Source: Marinifilum sp. D714 (GTDB lineage Bacteria > Bacteroidota > Bacteroidia > Bacteroidales > Marinifilaceae). Taken from it: a DNA stretch of 64,000 nucleotides. Shown here piece by piece: positions 57,730-64,000 of this stretch. The stretch spans positions 1 to 64,000 of the forward strand of contig NZ_JALPNU010000020.1 in assembly GCF_030851345.1 (NCBI RefSeq), given 5' to 3'. The first letter of the stretch is position 1. Each line of letters begins with the position of its first letter. A program made the position numbers and the translations under genes. The notes beneath the pieces were generated by a model. The model was given only the letters and a program-made list of their open reading frames with translations, was not told the DNA's origin and did not search any database.

Positions 57730-58605
57730 ATGGAATTAACTATTGAGAATTTAACAAAGACCTACAGCAATGGTGTTAAGGCATTGAATAATGTTAATAT
57801 TAAAATAGGCACTGGAATGTTCGGTCTGCTAGGACCAAATGGAGCTGGAAAGTCAACATTGATGCGTACAATTGCAACTCTGCAAGAAGGTGATAGCGGT
57901 CGTATTGTGTTTGATGGTACGGATATCATGGAAAACAAAATGGCTTTGCGTAATACACTGGGATATTTACCACAAAGCTTTGGCGTTTATCCTAAAATGT
58001 CAGCCGAAGATTTATTGATGCACTTTGCTGAATTAAAGGGGATTTCAAACAAACAAGAGCGTAAAGAGATTGTTGATGCCGTGCTTGAACAAACCAATTT
58101 AACAGAAGCAAGAAAGAAAAATGTTGCAGGTTATTCAGGAGGTATGAAGCAACGTTTTGGTATTGCTCAACTTTTGCTTAACAACCCGAAACTGATTATT
58201 GTAGATGAGCCAACAGCTGGATTGGACCCGGCTGAGCGCAGTCGATTTTTGAACGTATTGCGCGAGATTGGTACCAACCATATTGTTATTTTCTCAACCC
58301 ATATTGTAGAGGATGTAAAGGAATTATGTACCGACATGGCCATAATGAATGGCGGAAGCATTCTAACACATAAAACTCCAAAGCAATCGGTAGAGGAGTT
58401 GCAAGGTAAAATGTGGACCAAATGTATCGAGCGTTCTGCTTTAAACGAGCACAAGGAGAAATATGATATTCTTTCCAGCCGATTCAACGATGACAACAGT
58501 ATGAATATAAATGTATATTCAGAAACGCAGCCCGACGAATTGTTTACACCAAAGGAAGCGGATCTTGAAGATGTATATTTTGTTACACTTAAAGCATCGA
58601 ATTAA
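57730..58605 (+). CDS. ABC transporter ATPase
   Basis: The 291-aa ATPase has Walker A GPNGAGKSTLMR, Q-loop YLPQSFG, signature YSGGMKQRFGIAQ, Walker B LIIVDEPTAGLDP and a switch His (FSTHIVED). The ABC-2-type family member drives the permease encoded two bases downstream. The C-terminal ~80 residues are the usual regulatory extension. The partner's attached peptidase suggests export or membrane-protein remodelling rather than import, but this is inference. Confidence 0.93.
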   Translation: MELTIENLTKTYSNGVKALNNVNIKIGTGMFGLLGPNGAGKSTLMRTIATLQEGDSGRIVFDGTDIMENKMALRNTLGYLPQSFGVYPKMSAEDLLMHFAELKGISNKQERKEIVDAVLEQTNLTEARKKNVAGYSGGMKQRFGIAQLLLNNPKLIIVDEPTAGLDPAERSRFLNVLREIGTNHIVIFSTHIVEDVKELCTDMAIMNGGSILTHKTPKQSVEELQGKMWTKCIERSALNEHKEKYDILSSRFNDDNSMNINVYSETQPDELFTPKEADLEDVYFVTLKASN

Positions 58606-58607
58606 TT

Positions 58608-61600
58608 ATGGGCAAGTTTAATACATTATTTAAGTTTGAGCTAAAATACTGGCTCAAAAACCCAGCTACATACATCTATTCAGCGGTACTTTTGGTGATA
58701 TCAACTTTGATTATGGCTGGTAGCTTAGGGGTGTTCGACTCAAGTACAGCTACTGTAGCATCAGTTCGTTTGGCCAATTCACCTATTGCTTTGTTCAATA
58801 GTTTTGGCATCCTTACTTTGGGGTATTTTCTATTGCCTTCCATTGTAGGAGGTTCTGTGAATAGAGATTTCAGTTCCGAAATGCACTCTATATTATATTC
58901 CTATCCATTTAAGAAATCGGAATACATTCTTGCCAAGTTTCTAAGTTCTATTGTGGTAACTTTGGCCATATTCTTAATATTTGGTTTGGGTTTTATTATA
59001 GCGCCATTACTTCCTGGGGTTAATCCGGAATTACTTGGGCCATTCAGACCATTGGCATTTTTACAGATATATGGTATGGTAATTTTACCTAACATACTTC
59101 TGTTTGGAGCCATCGTGTTTGGTATAATTACTTTCACAAGAAACTTAGGTGCAGGTTTCATTACCATGATTGTACTGTTTTTTGTACAGGGTATTGCAGA
59201 CAATTACATGAGCCAGTTGGATAGTAAAACATTGGCTGCACTTCTGGATCCTTTCGGAGCATCAGCCATTCAGAATGCAACTGAATATTGGAATGTGGCA
59301 GAGCGTAATACGAATCTGCTACCCATGGATGGATTGGTTCTCATCAACAGAATCATTTGGATATCGGTATCATTATTGATTTTTTCGCTTACCTACTACA
59401 AATTTCAGTTTACTCAGAATGCCTTGAGTTTCCGTTGGTTCACTAAAAAGAGTGCGGTAGTTACAAAAGATAATTTCAACAATTTAAGGGATATCAATCT
59501 TCCGAAGGTAAACATTGACAATAGTTTCAATTGGAACATCAAGCTGATGTGGAGCATTTCGAAATTGAATTTTAAATTCATCATTAAATCGGTTCCATTT
59601 ATGGTTATGGTGGCAGTAGGAGTACTATTTATGGTAATAGGTCACAATACCACCATGAATCTGTTTGGTACAACTACCTATTCTACCACCTGGAAAATGT
59701 TGTTGATTCCAAGCTCAATGTTCAAATTGTTTATTCTACTGATTACCTTTTTGTATTCGGGAATGTTGGTACAGCGCGAGCGCAGAGCAAAGATGTTTGA
59801 GTTGGTAGATGTTACACATACACCAAACTGGGTTCAGTATTTCTCTAAGTTTATTGCCTTAATCAAGATGCAGGTGTTGCTACTATTCGTAGTGATGGCA
59901 ACATGTATTGTAATTCAGCTTTCTGAGGGATACTACGACATTGAGCCGATACATTATCTTACTGAGCTCTTCCTGTTTATGCTTCCATCTTACATTGTTT
60001 GGGCAGGATTATCCTTATTCGTTCAGTCTCTGTTTGCAAACTTTTACATTGGCTTTTTTATTCTATTCATCTTTTCGATCATCAGTCCTTTTGCTTCGAA
60101 AATTGGAATTGAGCAAAACATATTCAAGTTCAATGCAGGACCATCAATCAATTATTCTGATATGGATGGATATGGCAGGGGAGTAGCTGCCTTCATGTTT
60201 TATCGACTTTACTGGCTATTGTTCTCTTCATCTTTATTGGTTTTAGGTTTGGCCATTTGGCGTCGAGGTGTTAGAGAAACTGTTAAGATTCGTTTCCGAA
60301 GAGCAAAGGAAAACTTAAGTCGTGCGTTGTATGTCTCACTGGCAGTTTGTCTTATCGGTTTTATCGCCGTTGGGTCATACATTTACTGGTTCGATAATGT
60401 TTTAAACGAATACAAATCGGCGAAACAAAGTGAGTTGGATAGAGTAGAGTTTGAGAAAACTTATTCGAAGTATTACAACATTCCTCAGCCTCGTATTGTT
60501 GATGCGAAAATTGATGTTGATTTATTCCCTGAAACCAACGATTTAAAAGTAAAGGGAGACTATATCGTGAAGAACAAGAGCAATGCGCCTATTGACTCTA
60601 TTCATATCAATTACCAATACAAGAATACTGCAGTTAGCTTTTCAAGAAAGGCAGAGTTGGTGAGTAATGATACCGTATTCCAATACAATATCTACAAGTT
60701 AGAAAAGCCTTTAATGCCAGGAGATTCTATGCAAATGCATTTTACATTGAGCAATCAAAAGAATCATTTTTTACAATACAATTCTCCTGTAATTGGTAAT
60801 GGAACTTTCTTTAATAATGGTAGTTTCCCAAGCTTTGGTTATTCACGTTCAGGAGAGTTAAGCGATAATACGGTGCGAAAGCAATACGGTTTGCCAAAAC
60901 GTGATAGAATGGCAGCACCTACCGATACTTCGGCATTAGGAAACACTTACATTTCGGAATGCGCCGACTGGGTGAATTTTGAAACCACAGTAAGCACCTC
61001 TGCGGATCAGATTGCAATTGCTCCGGGCTATTTGCAAGAAAAAAGAGTTGAAGGGGATAGAGCTTATTACCATTACAAAATGGATGCTCCAATTCTGAAT
61101 TTCTACTCTTGGGTGTCAGGAAAATATGAGGTTTATACCGATAAGTATGAGGATATCAATATTGAAATCTATTATCACAAAGGCCATGATTACAATATTG
61201 CCGATATGGTTGAAGCAGTGAAAGCTTCGCTTAAGCATTATGGCGAAAACTATTCTCCTTACCAGCACAAACAGGTGCGTATTATCGAATTTCCAAGAAC
61301 TTACGGAACATTTGCTCAGTCTTTCCCAAACACTATTCCATTCTCAGAAGCCATTGGTTTCATTGCAAAAGAGGATAAGTCGAAAGAGGGAGCCGTGAAC
61401 TATGCATACCATGTAACCGCTCACGAAATGGCACATCAATGGTGGGCACACCAGGTAATTGGAGCAAATGTTAAGGGAGCAACTTTAATGTCGGAAAGTT
61501 TGTCTGAATACTCGGCAATAAAGGTTTTGGAGCAGAAATATCCTAAGAACAAAATCCGCAAGTTCATGAAAGAGGAACTGAATGGATATTTGAGAGGAAG

Positions 61601-62312
61601 AGGTTCTGAGCAGGTGAAAGAACAGCCTTTAATGTATAACGAAAATCAACAATACATTCACTACAATAAGGGTGCAATTGCCATGTATGCCATTGCTGAT
61701 TATATGGGAGAAAACAACTTGCATAAAGCACTTAGTGAGTATGTTAGCGATGTTGCTTTCCAGGAGCCTCCATACACCACATCTTTAGAGTTTGTTGATT
61801 TAATGAAGCAACACATGCCTGATAGTATGGACTATGTGATTACCGATATGCTTGAAACCATTACGCTTTTCGATAATAAAGTGGATAGTGCTTACGTATC
61901 GAAAACCGAAGATGGAAAGTATAAGGTCGATTTTGTTGTTGAGGCTCAGAAGTACAGGGTGATTAACAGTAAGAACGAAGAAAATAAAGAGCTTTCGAGT
62001 GACGATTCATCGGTTAACATCTCCATAAATACCAAGAAAAGAGAGGATGATAAGCAATACATCGATATGAATGATTGGATTGACCTTGCCATTTTTGTTG
62101 AAGACGAAAACAAGGAGGAGCAAGAGATTCTATTCAAGAAAGTTCACATTACTGCGAAAGAAAACAAGTTCTCGTTTATTGTGGATAAGAAGCCACATAG
62201 TGTTGGTATTGATCCTTATCACAAATTAATCGACAGAAAAACAGCAGATAATACTGAGAAGCTTAAGGAGAAGAAAGAGAATTCAACTACCAAAGACAAG
62301 TCGGTATCATAG
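58608..62312 (+). CDS. ABC-2 permease fused to an M1 aminopeptidase
   Basis: The 1234-aa protein joins two parts. Residues ~1-590 are an ABC-2 permease with about twelve helices in two blocks. From ~620 a beta-rich domain leads into a gluzincin M1 peptidase: HEMAHQWW with His939, Glu940 and His943, and a third zinc ligand candidate Glu963 (LMSESLSEYS) one residue further than the classic spacing. No GAMEN motif is evident in the usual form. The gene follows the ATPase by two bases. The fused architecture is known from other Bacteroidota, so it is not a frame fusion artefact; its substrate is unknown. Confidence 0.9.
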   Translation: MGKFNTLFKFELKYWLKNPATYIYSAVLLVISTLIMAGSLGVFDSSTATVASVRLANSPIALFNSFGILTLGYFLLPSIVGGSVNRDFSSEMHSILYSYPFKKSEYILAKFLSSIVVTLAIFLIFGLGFIIAPLLPGVNPELLGPFRPLAFLQIYGMVILPNILLFGAIVFGIITFTRNLGAGFITMIVLFFVQGIADNYMSQLDSKTLAALLDPFGASAIQNATEYWNVAERNTNLLPMDGLVLINRIIWISVSLLIFSLTYYKFQFTQNALSFRWFTKKSAVVTKDNFNNLRDINLPKVNIDNSFNWNIKLMWSISKLNFKFIIKSVPFMVMVAVGVLFMVIGHNTTMNLFGTTTYSTTWKMLLIPSSMFKLFILLITFLYSGMLVQRERRAKMFELVDVTHTPNWVQYFSKFIALIKMQVLLLFVVMATCIVIQLSEGYYDIEPIHYLTELFLFMLPSYIVWAGLSLFVQSLFANFYIGFFILFIFSIISPFASKIGIEQNIFKFNAGPSINYSDMDGYGRGVAAFMFYRLYWLLFSSSLLVLGLAIWRRGVRETVKIRFRRAKENLSRALYVSLAVCLIGFIAVGSYIYWFDNVLNEYKSAKQSELDRVEFEKTYSKYYNIPQPRIVDAKIDVDLFPETNDLKVKGDYIVKNKSNAPIDSIHINYQYKNTAVSFSRKAELVSNDTVFQYNIYKLEKPLMPGDSMQMHFTLSNQKNHFLQYNSPVIGNGTFFNNGSFPSFGYSRSGELSDNTVRKQYGLPKRDRMAAPTDTSALGNTYISECADWVNFETTVSTSADQIAIAPGYLQEKRVEGDRAYYHYKMDAPILNFYSWVSGKYEVYTDKYEDINIEIYYHKGHDYNIADMVEAVKASLKHYGENYSPYQHKQVRIIEFPRTYGTFAQSFPNTIPFSEAIGFIAKEDKSKEGAVNYAYHVTAHEMAHQWWAHQVIGANVKGATLMSESLSEYSAIKVLEQKYPKNKIRKFMKEELNGYLRGRGSEQVKEQPLMYNENQQYIHYNKGAIAMYAIADYMGENNLHKALSEYVSDVAFQEPPYTTSLEFVDLMKQHMPDSMDYVITDMLETITLFDNKVDSAYVSKTEDGKYKVDFVVEAQKYRVINSKNEENKELSSDDSSVNISINTKKREDDKQYIDMNDWIDLAIFVEDENKEEQEILFKKVHITAKENKFSFIVDKKPHSVGIDPYHKLIDRKTADNTEKLKEKKENSTTKDKSVS

Positions 62313-62333
62313 GCTGTAAAAAATAAAGCGTTC

Positions 62334-62370
62334 AAAAGCTATTCCGTAAAGGGATAGCTTTTTTTTTTGA
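62334..62370 (+). terminator. Terminator of the ABC operon
   Basis: AAAGCTATTCC and GGGATAGCTTT pair (one mismatch) with a 5-base loop and a long T-run. Confidence 0.9.
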
Positions 62371-62396
62371 AAGTCATTTAAGTGTAACAAAAGTAG

Positions 62397-62560
62397 GTAA
62401 CGGTACTCTGTACCTTTACGTTCGTTAGATCAATTGGCCTATAAATATTGTGGTGCTCCGCACCATAGGTAATGGTGAATTTTGATTCATGAATAAAGCA
62501 GCAGAGCTGCTTAATATTTATAGTTTTATCATGTAAGTGTATACACAGGTGCAGGGCACC
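62397..62560. repeat. Chain of hairpins (structured repeat)
   Basis: Successive palindromes are GTAACGGTAC...GTACCTTTAC (62397-62419), TGGTGCTCCGCACCA (62451-62465), TGAAT...ATTCA (62476-62489), AAGCAG...CTGCTT (62496-62512), GTGTATACAC (62537-62546) and GGTGCAGGGCACC (62548-62560). The GGTGC/GCACC core occurs twice. The chain follows the ABC operon terminator and precedes the ndpA-like promoter. Confidence 0.72.
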
Positions 62561-62672
62561 GTAACTCTCATTTTGTTGGCAATTTAAGGGGGATTATAGC
62601 TAGAACTGATTGTAGTAATCAATTTCTATGGCCTCTACTATAAGAAATCATTCAATATTTAACGAAAGTGCG

Positions 62673-62680
62673 TATCTTTG
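62673..62680 (+). promoter_or_regulatory. -7 box of the nucleoid-protein gene
   Basis: TATCTTTG matches TAnnTTTG, 23 bases before the ATG at 62704; the -33 region shows TTC rather than TTTG. Confidence 0.55.
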
Positions 62681-62703
62681 TCAGGTTCTTAAAATAGTAC
62701 CAT

Positions 62704-63750
62704 ATGTTTAACTTTGAAGAGATAAATCTGGACCGCATTGTAGTTCACAATGTTGGAAATAAACACCTTGAGGAGGATCTAAAACTTTCTAAATCGGAAA
62801 TCGAAATTGATGATGATGATGTTAGAGATGTACTGCTAAAGTATTTTCTTACAGCCTTTAACAAGGAAGAATTCTATCATTTCCAAAACGAGGCCGGCAT
62901 AAACATGAACGAAGTATACTGCTATGCTTCTGAATTTTTTGAGAACAACGAAAGCTTTTACGATCAATCTACCAATATTGCGGTTCACTTGTACGAGAAA
63001 TCGAACCACCCAAATATTAAAGGAGGAGAGTTTTATCTGGTTGCCTTTTCGGGATGCGTGGTCGACGGTGAAGTTTGCAATGCATTGGGGATTTTCAAAT
63101 CGGAAAATAAAGACACTTTCTTAAAGGTGTACCAGAAGAATGAAAACTTTGAATTGGGCTGTGAGAATGGCATTAACATCAAGAAGTTGGATAAAGGTTG
63201 CTTGATTTTTAATACCGAAAAAGAGAAAGGCTACAAGGTTTGTATTGTCGATAAGACCAATCCGAACAAAGATGCTTTATACTGGAAGGAAGATTTCCTG
63301 GATTTGAAACTTCGTGAGGATAACTTTTACCATACCCAGAATTACCTTGATATGTGTAAGGGCTTTATTGGCGATGTGTACAACGATGAGAATGAGGTTG
63401 CCAAGGCCGATCAGATTGATTTGATGAACAAGTCGATCAACTTTTTTAAGGACAAGAAAGAGTTTAACGAAGACCTGTTTAAGCAAGAAGTAATTGAAGA
63501 ACCTGAGGTTGCCAATGCTTTCGATGAGTACAAAGAATATTATCAGAACGAGCGTGGGACTTCTGTTGAATCGGAATTTGACATTAGCAATGATGCCGTG
63601 AAAGGAGAACAGCGCTACTTTAAACATGTGCTAAAACTGGACAAGAACTTTCATGTTTATATTCACGGACAGCGCAAGTTTATTGAGAAAGGCTACGATG
63701 CAGCTCGTGATTTGAGTTACTATAAACTGTTCTTCCGAGAAGAAAACTAG
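62704..63750 (+). CDS. Nucleoid-associated protein (NdpA/YejK family)
   Basis: The 348-aa protein fits the NA37 family by length, by the N-terminal IVVHNVGNK segment, by NAVHLYEKS-like and VAFSGCVVDGE strands and by an acidic, charged C-terminal half (KQEVIEEPEVANAF). The Escherichia member associates with the nucleoid; function is not settled. It is transcribed alone with its own promoter and a distal hairpin terminator at 63824. A GTAGAGACG-family palindrome starts five bases after the stop. Confidence 0.85.
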   Translation: MFNFEEINLDRIVVHNVGNKHLEEDLKLSKSEIEIDDDDVRDVLLKYFLTAFNKEEFYHFQNEAGINMNEVYCYASEFFENNESFYDQSTNIAVHLYEKSNHPNIKGGEFYLVAFSGCVVDGEVCNALGIFKSENKDTFLKVYQKNENFELGCENGINIKKLDKGCLIFNTEKEKGYKVCIVDKTNPNKDALYWKEDFLDLKLREDNFYHTQNYLDMCKGFIGDVYNDENEVAKADQIDLMNKSINFFKDKKEFNEDLFKQEVIEEPEVANAFDEYKEYYQNERGTSVESEFDISNDAVKGEQRYFKHVLKLDKNFHVYIHGQRKFIEKGYDAARDLSYYKLFFREEN

Positions 63751-63754
63751 GTAA

Positions 63755-63774
63755 AGACGCAAGGCTTTGCGTCT
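63755..63774. repeat. GTAGAGACG-family palindrome, copy 4
   Basis: AGACGCAA pairs with TTGCGTCT around GGCT... loop, preceded by GTAA as in the other copies. It lies just downstream of a gene without a T-run, like the other family members. Confidence 0.7.
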
Positions 63775-63823
63775 GGATGTGAAAATAAATTGTTTGATGT
63801 AACAATTTAAAAGATATAATTAG

Positions 63824-63855
63824 AAGCTTTCTCCTACGGGGGAAAGCTTTTTTAT
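63824..63855 (+). terminator. Terminator of the nucleoid-protein gene
   Basis: AAGCTTTCTCC and GGGGAAAGCTT pair around a short loop and T6 follows. From here to the window end nothing else is recognised. Confidence 0.85.
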
Positions 63856-64000
63856 TTACATGTTACTTGCCCAAGTCAATGCGTAATTCCTATGCGACGC
63901 ATTTATAATGCCTTGAACATTGTTGCTAGAGTTCTAAAGTTCGTCGATCTACGTCAATGGTCTGCTCATACTCTTTTATCTATTGTAGCTGCATGTTTAA

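Larger units (their letters stand above)
62313..62703. other. Intergenic region between the ABC operon and the nucleoid gene
   Basis: 391 bases. Contents are the operon terminator, the hairpin chain and the promoter of the next gene at 62673. No coding gene is supported. Confidence 0.65.

Overview
The window reads as chromosomal DNA of a marine-type Bacteroidota, probably of the order Marinilabiliales (a Labilibaculum/Marinifilum-like organism; the genus is inference). The reasons are a type IX secretion cargo protein next to a PorP/SprF protein, AT-rich genes with almost no Shine-Dalgarno sequences, promoters of the TTTG-N19/20-TAnnTTTG form, a short primary sigma factor of 286 aa, and several large hybrid histidine kinases with TPR or Cache sensors. 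Oxygen-sensitive enzymes (a glycyl-radical hydroxyproline dehydratase with its activase, and hybrid cluster protein Hcp) suggest anaerobic or facultative life. No tRNA, rRNA, CRISPR array, prophage or insertion sequence was recognised.

Layout. 1-3137: the 3' part of a repeat-rich T9SS type B cargo protein overlapping a PorP/SprF gene. 3134-15225: signalling and small metabolic genes: a Cache hybrid kinase with an unknown upstream partner, a propeller LytS-type kinase, a class IV aminotransferase, an avidin-like protein, a lipoprotein isoaspartyl peptidase and a TPR hybrid kinase. 15580-20109: housekeeping genes argS, ffh and folD. 20110-21094: a gene-free block packed with palindromes and an inverted pair of 21-bp repeat arrays. 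21095-25585: small accessory genes (CPBP membrane protein, DMT exporter, cupin, BLUF photoreceptor, CIA30-like protein, lipoprotein). 25964-29313: hypD and its activase. 29413-39839: DUF255 protein, M48 lipoprotein, rhomboid plus FtsE-like ATPase, a long TPR/outer-membrane barrel pair and a small secreted protein. 40203-51189: gyrB, a LOG-family gene, a second Cache hybrid kinase behind dapF, an HtrA protease, the primary sigma factor and uvrB. 51557-57444: a lipoprotein phosphoesterase plus HAD phosphatase, a small periplasmic protein, hcp behind a clear dimer operator, and a PepSY membrane protein. 57730-63750: an ABC ATPase with a permease fused to an M1 aminopeptidase, then a nucleoid-associated protein.

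Three hybrid kinases end in receiver domains with no output or Hpt domain nearby, so phosphate must pass to partners outside the window. Two of them are paralogues and each ends in a 4-base tail-to-tail overlap with a neighbour. The signals that ordinary genes do not explain are the structured intergenic repeats (17442-17655, 20166-21025, 62397-62560, 63755-63774), the avidin-like protein with a partly altered biotin pocket, and the centred -42 operator of hcp.
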